From positions 62,001 through 126,000 of the forward strand of contig CAMJTU010000008.1 in NCBI GenBank assembly GCA_946408825.1: a stretch of 64,000 bases of DNA. The letters are read 5' to 3'. Source of the stretch: an uncultured Planctomycetaceae bacterium (GTDB taxonomy: Bacteria > Planctomycetota > Planctomycetia > Pirellulales > Thermoguttaceae). The notes under the pieces are model-generated. The model was not told where the DNA came from. It worked only from the letters and a program-made list of their open reading frames with translations, and made no database searches. A program made the position numbers and the translations under genes. Positions 1 through 8,687 of this stretch are shown piece after piece (positions within the stretch are counted from its first letter, which is position 1; the number at the start of each line of letters is the position of its first letter).

Positions 1-2
1 TT

Positions 3-296
3 TCTCAAGAGGAGATCGACAGATTTCTCGGCGGCGGTCGTCAGGAGGTTGAGAAGCCGCCGCGCCCGAAAGGAATTCAAGAGAAGACCGTCCGCATTAT
101 CGCGGATTTTTTGAAAAACTCCCAAGGCGAATGGCTCGCCGGGGACGAGATCGCGGCGCAGGTTAAACTCTCAAGCGTGACGGCGCGGCGTTATATGAAT
201 TACTTGATCCAGATCGGGGTCGCGGAAGGGCGAATGGACTACGAGACGGGCGGGCGCCCGAGGTCGCTCTATCGGTATAAGAGGGAAGGGGAATAG
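3..296 (+). CDS. CitB/DcuR-family response regulator, C-terminal end (5' part outside window)
   Basis: The frame is open from the first bases and ends at a stop at 294-296. It reads as the output domain of CitB/DcuR-type two-component response regulators, which control citrate, malate or other C4-dicarboxylate metabolism. Visible hallmarks are a Pro-Lys-Gly linker (PRPKGIQEKT), a helix-turn-helix with SSVTARRYMNYL (family pattern S-VTARRYLEYL) and the terminal TGGRPRSLYRY, matching the family's GTVGRPEHRYR end. The receiver domain with the phospho-acceptor Asp lies upstream of the window. Nothing downstream on this strand is obviously its target, although an Sdh/Frd and dicarboxylate-exchanger cluster lies at 32.9-38.1 kb. 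Assignment of the fragment to the family is fairly secure; the ligand is unknown. Confidence 0.75.
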   Translation, partial: SQEEIDRFLGGGRQEVEKPPRPKGIQEKTVRIIADFLKNSQGEWLAGDEIAAQVKLSSVTARRYMNYLIQIGVAEGRMDYETGGRPRSLYRYKREGE

Positions 297-382
297 TCGG
301 TTGCGCGCTTCGCTGTTTGCGTCGAAGCCAGGAAAGAACGCCAGAGAGGAACGTCGAGATTGACGTCGCCGCCAGAGAAACG

Positions 383-417
383 CGCCCCTTCCTAAACATT
401 GCGTTAGGGAAGGGGCG
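383..417. terminator. Bidirectional intrinsic terminator
   Basis: Perfect hairpin CGCCCCTTCCTAA / TTAGGGAAGGGGCG between the convergent ends of the response regulator (stop 296) and the FAD oxidoreductase gene (stop 450). Short T-rich tracts follow on both strands (TTCTCTCT on plus, GTTTCTCT on minus). Confidence 0.75.
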
Positions 418-449
418 TTCTCTCTGATCGGGATTACGAGGAGGATCGT

Positions 450-2852
450 TTATTTCTTCTCTTCTTGGGGGTTGGCGCGATAAAGCATGATTTCCCAGAC
501 GCGCGCGAGGCTTTCCGGCGTGTAGGTCACGGCGATTCGGAAACGTTTCGACGTCGTGTCGGCGAACTTCATCGTCGCGATCGGCGATTCGTTTTCCGAG
601 ACGACGGCGTTGGGAATATCGACGAGCTTGCCGTCCTTCTCGCAGAGCATGTGGAAGTCGCGCATCGGCGTCTTGCCGCCCGGCGCCTGTCCCGTGACGA
701 CGACGGCGCTGTTAATCGTCGTCGGCTCGTCGAAGATCAGGTCGATCCAGTGCCCGTCGTCGCGGTCGCTGACCCAGCGGCAGGCGTTGTCGTTCAGATT
801 GTATTTGCCGTCGTTAATGTACTCTTTGGGGTAGTTTACTTTTTGATAGGCGCTCGAGACTTCGACGCGCGCTTTGAGCGCAAGGTTCGGCGCCTCCGGC
901 GGGACGAATGAGAGCGCGGACGCTTTCGGGGTCGGCGGGGCGACGCCCTTTTCCATGAGCGCTTTGAGGTCGTCGAGATACTTCGCGTAGACGTCGCGCG
1001 GCAGGCAGTCGCGATTCTTGCAGATCGACGCCGCCATGCCGACGACCTCGCCCATCATGCCGCCGGTGCGCATGACGCGGATCGACCCGAGCGCGATGTG
1101 CGTCACGCTAATGTCGCGCCCCGCCATGAAGAGGTTGTCGACGTTGCGCGAGTAGAAGCAGCGGTAAGGTATCGCGTACGGACGAATCCCGACGGACGTG
1201 TTCATCGCGCGGAACTCCTCGCCGGGGAAGTTCTTCGCGTTCTGCGTCTCCGGATAATGCAGGTCGATCGACCACGTCGTCGTGACCGACGCGTCGTCGT
1301 ACTTAATCCCCTCCAAAAGATCCTGTTCGCGCAGCACGACGTCGCCCAGAAGTCGGCGCGATTCGCGTTTCCCCGCGACGAACGCGACCCAGTTGAGCTT
1401 GAGGTTCTTGACCTTTTTCGCCCATTCGCCCGTCGTGTGGTTCTTCATGAACGACCAATGTCCGTAGGCGGCGCGAAGTCCGTTGTCGCGGATTCGTTCC
1501 ATATCCGTGATCTGGTCGCGGTCCATGCCGCCCTCCCAGTCCCAGTCGCCGTGAACCGACGGTCTGATCGTCTCGGCGGTAAAGCGGATCGCCCACGGGA
1601 GGTCGGGGTACGTCGTCTCTTTGCCCGCGTCCGCCGTGTTCCATTGGACGGACGAGCCCATCGTCATCTTGTCGCCCTTTTCAGGCGCGCTCGGCTCGTC
1701 GTATTCCGCTTTTCCTTCGCGGCCCATGCTCCAGTTGGCGCCCGCGAGATACCCGACGGCGCCGTCTCCCGTGCAGTCTGCGAACGTCTTGCCGAGGAAC
1801 TTGGTCGGAACGTTCGTTTCGACGTTCGTTCCGAGGACGCTCTTGATATGGCGCGCGGTCTTCGCCTTCGAGTCGAATTTCGCCGCGCTTTCAAAATCGA
1901 CGACGGTCGTCGCGCCGTTTTCGACGACTTCCGCCGCGTCGACGTGGACGTTCAGGAACAGGTCGATATTCTTCTCCGCGTTCACAAGCGTAAGACGGTT
2001 TGCGTCCTTATAGTGGTCGGCGTCGCGCGCGTTGCCGCCCCCGTGCGGTCCCATGAGATTCGTGAGGTTGCCGAGGTTCGGGTACGGCCGCATATTGATT
2101 TCGCCGTTGAGATGCACGCGCACTTCCGTGCTGCCGTTGCCGCCTAAGACGGGGCGCTCGTTAATCAGCGCGACGGTCGCGCCGAGTCGCGCTGCGGAGA
2201 CGGCGGCGCACACGCCCGCGATTCCGCCTCCGACGACGACGAGATCGTAAACCTTGCCGTCTCCCGCGAGTTGCGGTTCAGACGGAATCTTGAGCATTGC
2301 GCGTCGGAACGCGTCGAGCTGGTCGCGATCGTTCGGCGGCGCCGCCTGCGAATCTTCCGGACGGAAGAAGATCGCGTCGACGCGCCCGTCGAAGCCCGAA
2401 AGATCGTGAAGCGTCAGCTCGACCTCGAGTTTATCGGGCGCGACCGTTATGAAGTCGCCTTCCTGCCACGCCCAGCCGCCCGATTTCGTTCCGAATTCGG
2501 TCGCCATGACGTTGCCGTCGATCGCGAGCTGGAAGCGTCCGGGCGCGTGTTCTTTCGTCCACGGTTCGACCCAGTTGTGCGTTCGGACGTAGACTTGATA
2601 TTTTCCGGGACCGGGGAATTTCACGGTTGTTTTCGCGTCGGCGACGGGCGTTCCCCAGCCGTGCGCGATGAGATAGGACGAGCCGAGAACGTCGTTCGAC
2701 AGCGTGTCGACGCCCCAGCCGCCCTTGTCGGCGAAGCTTTCCGCTTCGACGAGGACTAAGCCGGGCTTGGGATCGGACGTCTGCGCCATGAGCGAAGATT
2801 GCGCGAAGGCAAGGAACGCGGCGACGAGAGCAAAACCATAGAACTTCGACAT
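450..2852 (-). CDS. Secreted FAD-dependent oxidoreductase with xanthan-lyase/golvesin-like N-domain and discoidin-like C-domain
   Basis: 800 residues. An N-terminal signal peptide (about residues 1-24) directs export. Residues ~30-165 resemble the golvesin/xanthan-lyase carbohydrate-binding-like beta domain (GPGKYQVYVRTHNW). A Rossmann FAD-binding motif VVVGGGIAGVCAAVSAARLG lies near residue 209, followed by LGGNGSTEVRV, typical of the FAD_oxidored (PF12831-like) family abundant in Planctomycetes and Bacteroidetes. Residues ~660-790 look like an F5/8 type C (discoidin) fold (WVSDRDDGHWIDLIFDEP). The start has an AGGAG 10 nt upstream. It is last in a minus-strand run with the 842-residue protein 117 bp upstream. 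Substrate is unknown; a role on extracellular carbohydrates is an inference from the flanking domains. Confidence 0.82.
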   Translation of the reverse strand: MSKFYGFALVAAFLAFAQSSLMAQTSDPKPGLVLVEAESFADKGGWGVDTLSNDVLGSSYLIAHGWGTPVADAKTTVKFPGPGKYQVYVRTHNWVEPWTKEHAPGRFQLAIDGNVMATEFGTKSGGWAWQEGDFITVAPDKLEVELTLHDLSGFDGRVDAIFFRPEDSQAAPPNDRDQLDAFRRAMLKIPSEPQLAGDGKVYDLVVVGGGIAGVCAAVSAARLGATVALINERPVLGGNGSTEVRVHLNGEINMRPYPNLGNLTNLMGPHGGGNARDADHYKDANRLTLVNAEKNIDLFLNVHVDAAEVVENGATTVVDFESAAKFDSKAKTARHIKSVLGTNVETNVPTKFLGKTFADCTGDGAVGYLAGANWSMGREGKAEYDEPSAPEKGDKMTMGSSVQWNTADAGKETTYPDLPWAIRFTAETIRPSVHGDWDWEGGMDRDQITDMERIRDNGLRAAYGHWSFMKNHTTGEWAKKVKNLKLNWVAFVAGKRESRRLLGDVVLREQDLLEGIKYDDASVTTTWSIDLHYPETQNAKNFPGEEFRAMNTSVGIRPYAIPYRCFYSRNVDNLFMAGRDISVTHIALGSIRVMRTGGMMGEVVGMAASICKNRDCLPRDVYAKYLDDLKALMEKGVAPPTPKASALSFVPPEAPNLALKARVEVSSAYQKVNYPKEYINDGKYNLNDNACRWVSDRDDGHWIDLIFDEPTTINSAVVVTGQAPGGKTPMRDFHMLCEKDGKLVDIPNAVVSENESPIATMKFADTTSKRFRIAVTYTPESLARVWEIMLYRANPQEEKK

Positions 2853-2969
2853 GAAAAGGTCTCCTAAGGAGCGGCGAAAGGCGCGCGATAAAACGCCCGC
2901 CGCCTTGTTGACGATTGATACGGCGACTATTCTACTGCAAATCGGTTGTGTTTTAAAGAAGTTTTGGGG

Positions 2970-5498
2970 TCATTCGTAGACGAACTCGGCGCTGAGCGTC
3001 GCGTCGCGGTCGGCGACGGTTCGGAGCCAGTACGCGCCGAAGGAGTCGGGGAGTTCGAGCGTCGCCTGTCCGTCGGCGGGAACTTCGATTTTCCGGAACG
3101 GACGCCAGTCGCCGTTGCAGGTCGCGTCCGCTAGAAGCCTTACGACGACGGGCTCCGGCGAACGGTTCGTCAGTTCGACGCGTTTGCGGTCGAATCCGGT
3201 CGCGAGCATCGGGTCGGACGGCTCGTTCGCTTTGACGTCGGAGTCGCGCCAGACGAACCCGCGCCCCGTCGGCTTGCCGAATTTCCACAGATCGTCGATC
3301 GTTCCGAGCCATAGCGCGCATTCGCCGTCTTCCGACCGGACGATTCTGTCGGAATCGCCCTCCGGCGCCGCTTTGACGCCCGCGAGAACGAGAAGCCCGC
3401 GATAGGACGCGTAGTCGACGATCAGCCGCCCGTCCGTCGCGATTGGACGCAGTTTCGGAACCCCGCCCGCGTTCTCCGCCGGAAGCTCGTAGAAGGTCCC
3501 CGCGAGATGGAGCAGGTCGCGTTCGGTGACGACCTCGCGATCGACCCGGAGCGCGATCGGCGTCTCGACGCGCGCCGCGGATTCGGAGCCGATCGGCAGG
3601 CGATAGCGCGCCCCATCGTATTGAAGCAGGACGCTCTTATCGTCGAGCGTGCAGACGTCGGGCGCGACGGGCTTCGCGTCGACCATCGCTTTGACGCGCG
3701 AGATCGTGCCTGGCTCGCCCCCTTCGAATTTACATTCGACGCGTTCGAGCTTCGTCCCGTCTTCGTTGAGTTCGTAATATCGCTCCTCCTGAAGCGCGCC
3801 GCCGCGTATATTCTCCGCGACGACCGCAAGGCGGTCGTTGTTCGAGCGAACCCAGAGACGCGCGCCGAGGACGTCCGCCGCGTCTTCGGGCGTCGCGATT
3901 CCGTCGAAGATCGGCGACGCTTGATTCGGTTGACGTTTGTCCTCGTTCCGATATTGGAAGAAGCAGGTCGCGCCTTTGAGGTCGGCGTCGGCGGTCGCGC
4001 GGATCCATTCGCCGGGAGCGTCTTGCGGGAACTCGACCCATGCGCAGCCGCCGATGTTTCCGATGGGGACGGAGACGGTTTTCAAGGGAGTCCACGTTCC
4101 CTCGCCCTTCGCGTCGACTTCAAACGTAATCGTCACGCGATCCGGCTGGTCGCGGCGGACTTTGAATTCCGCCGAGTCGAACTTAACGAACGCGCCGCGA
4201 CGGTCGTAGCCCGCGAAAAGATACGGTTCCGACGGCGTCTGCGCGGCGACTTCGTCGTCGAGCCAGACCGCGCCGCGTCCGAGCGCGGAGCCGAGGTCGT
4301 CGAGGCGTTCCGGCGCCGCGAACCAGAGATTCGAGCCGCTGCGTCCGGGGCCCGTAATCGCGACTTTGAGCGGGCTCTTATTGAGGAACTCGTTTTTCGC
4401 CGCGTCGTCGCAGCCGAAGACGACTTTGCCGTTCCAGAACGCGAAGTCGCCGATTACTTTCAGATACGTCGAGCGCGGACGAATTCCCTTCGCGTTCGAC
4501 GCGGAGAAGTCGCGCGGGAAGCGCCAGAACTGCCCGTGCATCGTCGCGAGAAAGACGTTCGGATCGTCGATTTCGCGGATGCGCGGCCATTCGGTGTTCC
4601 ACCCGTGGGCGCCGTCGTAGCAGTGCGACGCTTTCGGGAGCCGGAAGAAGCGCCACTCGCCCGATTCAAGAACGCCGAGAATAACCGACCGAACGTCCCA
4701 CCCGAGCGTCCAGAGGACCTCCCGACCCGTTTCGCCCCCGTAGATTCCGTCGGGCCCCGTCGTCTCCGTGAACTGCGCGCGCTTAATGACGCGCCAGCCC
4801 TTGTCTTCTCCGAGCCATTCCGCAAGACAGCCGGAAGGAACCGTCGGATCGTGCCGCGCCGCGTCGGACCCTTCGCCGTTGTTCGCGTAGACGAGCCGTT
4901 CCTGCGTCATATAGCCGCCCTTCCCGTGATAGCCGGGCAGGACGTCCTCTTCCGCCGTCTTCTCTTTGCGGTTGCCGTCCTTGCAGAGTTCGCGGACCGA
5001 GAGCGTATGAACGTCGACTTCGTAAAGCCCTTCTTCCATCGTCAGGAAATAGACTTTATTCGCCGGGTCGAGCCACGACCGCGCGACCGCCGTCTCGCGT
5101 CCGTACATCTCGCCGTGGGGAATCGTCCGGACGTTTCCCTCCGCGTCGATTACATGGTTCCCGATGAAGAGCTGATTCGACTCTCGATGAATCATACGGT
5201 TCGCGTTCGTGCCGCCGACGCTTTCGGGGCGCGTCGTTCTATGGAGCGCGTCGTCGAGTTCATAGAGCTTGTCGCTCGACCCGTTCGGAAGGTGCGGCCC
5301 GTAAGTGACGAACCAGAGTTTTCCCGCCCACGGAACGACCGCGCCCGTCCCGCATTCCCCTTCGTCGTTGAAATACCCGAGCGACGGATAGATCCCCCCG
5401 AACTCTCGAGGCGGAGCGCTCTCCTGCGCGGCGCATAGCGACGCGCAGATCGTCGCGAAGACGGTGAAAACGAGCGTAAAACGGACGAAGCGTCGCAT
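2970..5498 (-). CDS. Large secreted protein of unknown function with duplicated beta module
   Basis: 842 residues with a clear signal peptide (residues 1-24, cleaving near CAAQES). I do not recognise a named family; the N-terminal half has the short repeating hydrophobic/aromatic pattern of a beta-propeller (GKLWFVTYGPHL, NQLFIGNHVID, KVYFLTMEEGLYEVD). Two C-terminal modules are paralogous: residues ~405-525 (GRGAVWLDDEV ... LFAGYDRRGAF) and ~740-842 (GRGFVWRDSDV ... LATGFDRKRVE), so one beta-sandwich-like module was duplicated. Gene order with the FAD oxidoreductase, lipoprotein and pseudopilin on the same strand with gaps of 68-117 bp suggests co-transcription. A polysaccharide- or surface-associated role is only an inference. 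Confidence 0.75.
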   Translation of the reverse strand: MRRFVRFTLVFTVFATICASLCAAQESAPPREFGGIYPSLGYFNDEGECGTGAVVPWAGKLWFVTYGPHLPNGSSDKLYELDDALHRTTRPESVGGTNANRMIHRESNQLFIGNHVIDAEGNVRTIPHGEMYGRETAVARSWLDPANKVYFLTMEEGLYEVDVHTLSVRELCKDGNRKEKTAEEDVLPGYHGKGGYMTQERLVYANNGEGSDAARHDPTVPSGCLAEWLGEDKGWRVIKRAQFTETTGPDGIYGGETGREVLWTLGWDVRSVILGVLESGEWRFFRLPKASHCYDGAHGWNTEWPRIREIDDPNVFLATMHGQFWRFPRDFSASNAKGIRPRSTYLKVIGDFAFWNGKVVFGCDDAAKNEFLNKSPLKVAITGPGRSGSNLWFAAPERLDDLGSALGRGAVWLDDEVAAQTPSEPYLFAGYDRRGAFVKFDSAEFKVRRDQPDRVTITFEVDAKGEGTWTPLKTVSVPIGNIGGCAWVEFPQDAPGEWIRATADADLKGATCFFQYRNEDKRQPNQASPIFDGIATPEDAADVLGARLWVRSNNDRLAVVAENIRGGALQEERYYELNEDGTKLERVECKFEGGEPGTISRVKAMVDAKPVAPDVCTLDDKSVLLQYDGARYRLPIGSESAARVETPIALRVDREVVTERDLLHLAGTFYELPAENAGGVPKLRPIATDGRLIVDYASYRGLLVLAGVKAAPEGDSDRIVRSEDGECALWLGTIDDLWKFGKPTGRGFVWRDSDVKANEPSDPMLATGFDRKRVELTNRSPEPVVVRLLADATCNGDWRPFRKIEVPADGQATLELPDSFGAYWLRTVADRDATLSAEFVYE

Positions 5499-5566
5499 GG
5501 GAATCCTTTCAAATAAAGGGGAAACGCGAAGGGAGGGGCGGGGACGAGCGGGAGCCCAGGGAGGGG

Positions 5567-6034
5567 TTAGACGCCGGGCTTGACGTCCGTCGGTTCGGAC
5601 GAGCTGTCGAAGGTGAAGTCGGCGTCTTTCGCGCCCTTGGCGGGAACTTCGTAACGCAGTTCGCCGCTATTGGCGCGAGGCGGGAGTTTGTAGGGGGACT
5701 CGTGCGCGACGGTCATTCCTTCTATGGGGTTGGGATCCGCGTCGGGGTCGCTCCAGGTCAGGTAGACGACGTAAGGACCGGGGACGGCGCCGCGTTTCTT
5801 CTTCTCGGCGAGAGAAAGCGAGTATTCGCCGTTTTCGTCGGTAAGAGCGGTCGCGGTCGGCGGGACGAGCGCATCCTTCGAAGCCGATTGAAACACGACG
5901 CGAATATTGGCGGCGGGCTGGCCGTCGACGACGATTTTTCCGGAAACGGGGACCGTTTTCGGACCGCAGCCTGAGAGCGCGAGGGTCGTCGCGACAAACG
6001 CCGTGATAGCAAGCGATAATAGTTTTCTATTCAT
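5567..6034 (-). CDS. Small lipoprotein with carboxypeptidase-regulatory-like (CnaB-like) fold
   Basis: 155 residues. A signal peptide ends in the lipobox LSGC, so Cys22 is the likely lipidated residue. The mature part VSGKIVVDGQPAANIRVVF ... DENGEYSL is the transthyretin-like/carboxypeptidase-regulatory fold that occurs in many small planctomycete lipoproteins encoded directly beside DUF1559 proteins, as here. A strong AGGAG lies 8 nt before the ATG at 6034. The stop of the pseudopilin-like gene is 75 bp upstream. The biochemical role is unknown; it probably sits in the outer or cytoplasmic membrane facing the periplasm. Confidence 0.8.
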   Translation of the reverse strand: MNRKLLSLAITAFVATTLALSGCGPKTVPVSGKIVVDGQPAANIRVVFQSASKDALVPPTATALTDENGEYSLSLAEKKKRGAVPGPYVVYLTWSDPDADPNPIEGMTVAHESPYKLPPRANSGELRYEVPAKGAKDADFTFDSSSEPTDVKPGV

Positions 6035-6109
6035 ATTATTTCTCCTATTAAACGCGGCGATTCTTTTGAGAACCGCCGCGGCGAGAGGACTGCTATATTT
6101 TAGAAATAA

Positions 6110-7198
6110 TCACGGAACCTGCGAAACCTGACCGTCGGCGATCGCGCAGAGATTGCCCAAAATACCAATGTCGTACGGCGGATCCGCCGAGCCGCCGATC
6201 CAGCCCGTGCCGACGTTGATCGTGTCCGAAATGAAATGCACCGAGCCGTCGAGGAACGCCGCGTTGGAGCCGCCGGAATGGTACGCGCCGATCGAGCGGC
6301 CGCAAAACCACGAGTTGTTGGGCGAGCCGAGTCCGCAGGTGTCAAGACAAAGCTGCCACTGATGCGCTTTTAACGTCGCGGATTTCGGAGAGAACGTAAA
6401 GACGTGGTTTGCGGGGACGCTCGCCCACCACGTTCCTCGGCCCGGCAAGCGGTCGGGACGGTGATGTTCGACAAAGATCGCCGTGTTCGACGTTCCGTCG
6501 GTAACGGCGGCAAGCGTGTCGAACATGAGTCTGTAGGCTTTGCCGTCGGCCCCCGTCACGTTTGTCGAATGCACGGTGTGGATCGCGCCGCGAAGGTTGG
6601 TGCGGTTTGAGGCGCCATAGTCTTCCCACCACCACGTGCCGCCTGTGTTCGCGCCGCCGACCGCGCGATACGACGTGCAATACTGTTGGTAGGCCGTGTA
6701 GTTCGTGTGGCCGTCTTCCGTCGCCGGGATGAGCTGCTGGCCCGCGCCCGGATCGGACGGACATTCATAGATCGGCATCCGCATCTTCGAGAGCGTTTGG
6801 TTGAGTCCTTGATTCGTCGCGTTGACGGCGCCCGGACTGGCGTTTTGGAGCCCGGCGGCGCCGAAGTACATCTTGAACGCGCTTTCCTGCTCAAGGTGCG
6901 GCAGCAGCGAAACGCCCCACATCGAGAACCATCGCCAGAGGCTCCCGGTCGGGTTGGAAGTCGGGCGCATGAGCGCGGCGCAGGGCATGACGCCCTGAAC
7001 GTCGACATAGTTGAGCGTCGCGAGCGAGAGTTGACGCATCTTGTTGGAGCATTCCATGCGTCGCGCCGCCTCGCGAGCCGCCTGAACGGCGGGTAGAAGA
7101 AGGCCGATCAGTATGCCGATGATGGCGATAACGACGAGAAGCTCCACAAGGGTAAACCCCTTTTCTCGTCTGCTATTGGCGAAAGATAAATGATTCAT
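6110..7198 (-). CDS. DUF1559 protein with type IV prepilin-like N-terminus
   Basis: The N-terminus carries the prepilin methylation/cleavage motif [20 protein letters not shown], so it is processed by a prepilin peptidase and packed through its hydrophobic helix into a pseudopilus or pilus-like assembly. The remainder is a DUF1559 domain, including [12 protein letters not shown] and the terminal H-x9-DG type segment ([17 protein letters not shown]). I chose ATG 7198 (362 residues) because the motif then lies at residue ~13 and a GGAG sits 8 nt upstream; the frame is open further to 7309 but that would bury the leader. DUF1559 paralogues are massively expanded in Planctomycetes. A promoter is seen at 7324-7352. 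Confidence 0.9.
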   Translation of the reverse strand: MNHLSFANSRREKGFTLVELLVVIAIIGILIGLLLPAVQAAREAARRMECSNKMRQLSLATLNYVDVQGVMPCAALMRPTSNPTGSLWRWFSMWGVSLLPHLEQESAFKMYFGAAGLQNASPGAVNATNQGLNQTLSKMRMPIYECPSDPGAGQQLIPATEDGHTNYTAYQQYCTSYRAVGGANTGGTWWWEDYGASNRTNLRGAIHTVHSTNVTGADGKAYRLMFDTLAAVTDGTSNTAIFVEHHRPDRLPGRGTWWASVPANHVFTFSPKSATLKAHQWQLCLDTCGLGSPNNSWFCGRSIGAYHSGGSNAAFLDGSVHFISDTINVGTGWIGGSADPPYDIGILGNLCAIADGQVSQVP

Positions 7199-7323
7199 TG
7201 TCGACTCCATGGGAAAAACGGTTTGGTCTGAGTCGTCAAAAGACGCGCGTCTATCGCTGAAAAACGATCGCTTTGCAAGATTCGGACAAGAATTTCCAAT
7301 CGCTCGCAATCGCTCTGACGCTA

Positions 7324-7352
7324 AGTATATTTTTTAAACAGTCGTAACGCAA
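7324..7352 (-). promoter_or_regulatory. Probable sigma-70-type promoter for the pseudopilin/lipoprotein unit
   Basis: Read on the minus strand: TTGCGT, 17-nt spacer, TATACT. It is about 125 bp upstream of the chosen start at 7198 and is the only good hexamer pair in this intergenic stretch. Confidence 0.5.
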
Positions 7353-7477
7353 GCGATTTGAAGAAACGCGCCCCTTTTTCTAGAAAAACATAGACTTTGT
7401 ATTGTTTTGAAGCGTTTTTCTCGTCGTAACCGTCGGATATAGCGACGGAATCGCGCTCCTTTATCGACGGAACGGCA

Positions 7478-7570
7478 GAAAAAGAGCCGCGCGTCTCCTG
7501 GAGACGGCGGCTCTTGTCGTTGTTTTCACGATGTTTCAGCGTTCTATCACTCGGCGATCAGGCTTCTTTC
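7478..7570 (-). repeat. 93-bp direct repeat, copy 1 (duplicated aquaporin 3' end and terminator)
   Basis: This stretch matches 8595-8687 over its full 93 bp with three mismatches by eye, in the same orientation. It includes a terminator hairpin (GAGCCGC ... GCGGCTC, followed on minus by T5) and what corresponds to the last codons of the aquaporin gene, but here there is no aquaporin gene upstream. It lies in the 480-bp non-coding interval 7199-7680. Confidence 0.9.
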
Positions 7571-7680
7571 CATATAATATGCGTAAGAGTCGCGTTCTAG
7601 CGCCTTATTTGAACATTATTTTCTAAGTACGTTTTTTACGTTTTGTTTTCATATTCGTTAAACATTTTCTTTTTAACGAG

Positions 7681-8004
7681 TTACTCTTCGATTTTTGGCA
7701 AGCTTGTCAATTCCTGTAGTTTCTTTCTGAGGACGTCTTTGTCTGGCAATTGCATTCGATATTCGGCGACCATCATCGGAGAGAGGGTTCGACTCATGGC
7801 GTATTCGACGACTTCGTCGTCCTTGGAGGCGCAGAGAATTAATCCAACGCTAGGGTTTTCGTCTTCTGTTTTTACTTGTCGATCAAGACCTTCCAAGTAA
7901 AAGTCCATTTTTGACACGTATTCCGGTTTGAATTTACCGATCTTTAGTTCTAGCGCTACAAGGCAACGAAGTCTACGACTGGCGCCGTTGAAGCGACAGC
8001 GCAT
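7681..8004 (-). pseudogene. C-terminal fragment of a YhcG/DUF1016-type PD-(D/E)XK nuclease
   Basis: From about residue 10 the frame reads as the C-terminal nuclease domain of the YhcG (DUF1016) family: RRLRCLVALELKIGKFKPEY, then GLILCASKDDEVVEYAM and MVAEYRMQLPDKDVL. The E-x-K of the PD-(D/E)XK core is in ALELKIGKF. Full YhcG proteins are about 330-370 residues; here the N-terminal DUF1016 domain and the leading Asp-containing strand of the nuclease are absent, and upstream sequence (8005-8114) shows no recognisable continuation. No Shine-Dalgarno or ATG start is convincing. It is most simply a decayed remnant of a laterally acquired nuclease gene, sitting between the two copies of the 93-bp repeat. 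Confidence 0.75.
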
Positions 8005-8114
8005 ACCTGCTCATCTGGAAAGAAACAAACTGAGAAATCTGATCGACGCGTTGTTTCAGCGATTTGTCGATAGACGAAACGTCAAAGAGAAAAGGAACCT
8101 AACGCTCGCGGTTT

Positions 8115-8465
8115 CTAACGTCTCTTTAGCGCATAAAACGCCGAGTCTAAAAGCGGATAGAGGATAAGGAGATAAAAGACGAAGGAATTCAGAAGTCCGG
8201 CGCATACAAGCGCGACTTTAGAGCGATCTGGCAGAGCGTTTTTTACCCGTCCGCGAAGGAAGAAATGGAGAAGCAGAATCCCCGCGACGAGCCAGTAAAT
8301 CGCGGCGACCGGCAGCGACCATCTCAGCGCCGTTTCGATCCATGTTCCATCGTATTTGTCGTACATTCCTCCTATTCCCGACAGCGCAAAAGCGGCCGCG
8401 CCGAGCGCAAAAACCGGTCCCGTAAACATAACGAAGAACGCGAGCGCAGACCAAATCTTTTTCAT
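8115..8465 (-). CDS. Small multi-pass membrane protein, family A member 1
   Basis: 116 residues from ATG 8465, chosen because AGGAGG sits 5 nt upstream (an upstream start at 8483 would overlap that site). Hydrophobic stretches at about residues 5-30, 45-65, 80-105 suggest three to four membrane helices. It is clearly paralogous to 11652-12008: both share GGMYDKYDGTW / GGAFDRYDGTW and the YWLVAGIL / FWIVAAIL helix. No known family was recognised. It is separated from its four paralogues by the aquaporin and GH109-like genes, and it lies between the two 93-bp repeats. Confidence 0.75.
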   Translation of the reverse strand: MKKIWSALAFFVMFTGPVFALGAAAFALSGIGGMYDKYDGTWIETALRWSLPVAAIYWLVAGILLLHFFLRGRVKNALPDRSKVALVCAGLLNSFVFYLLILYPLLDSAFYALKRR

Positions 8466-8594
8466 GACGTCCTCCTGAGACAAAACGGCCTGTTTATGGA
8501 TGATTTGCGCAGGAAAGGGAAGAGCTATTTTTATCGTTATACGCTATGGAACGTCCGACGTCAAGTTCGCGACCGTCGCCGCGCGACGTTAAGC

Positions 8595-8687
8595 GAAAAA
8601 GAGCCGCGCGTCTCCCGGAGACGGCGGCTCTTGTCGTTGTTTTCACGATGTTTCAGCGTTCTATTACTCGTCGATCAGGCTTCTTTC
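8595..8687 (-). repeat. 93-bp direct repeat, copy 2 (native aquaporin 3' end)
   Basis: Counterpart of 7478-7570. This copy spans the final codons and stop (8675-8677) of the intact aquaporin gene plus its downstream terminator, so it is the likely parental copy. Confidence 0.9.
8596..8630 (-). terminator. Intrinsic terminator of the aquaporin gene
   Basis: On the minus strand a stem GAGCCGCCGTCTCC / GGAGACG-GCGGCTC-type hairpin (8601-8630) is followed by TTTTT (8596-8600), 45 bp after the aquaporin stop. Confidence 0.85.

Noticed and set aside
3507..5438. 643-residue open frame on plus, opposite the 842-residue secreted protein
   Set aside because: Arg/Val/Asp-rich shadow created by strong codon bias on the other strand; no signal peptide, start site or domain. 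The same holds for the long minus frames opposite sdhA (33628-35559) and opposite fabH/argH (61027-63498).
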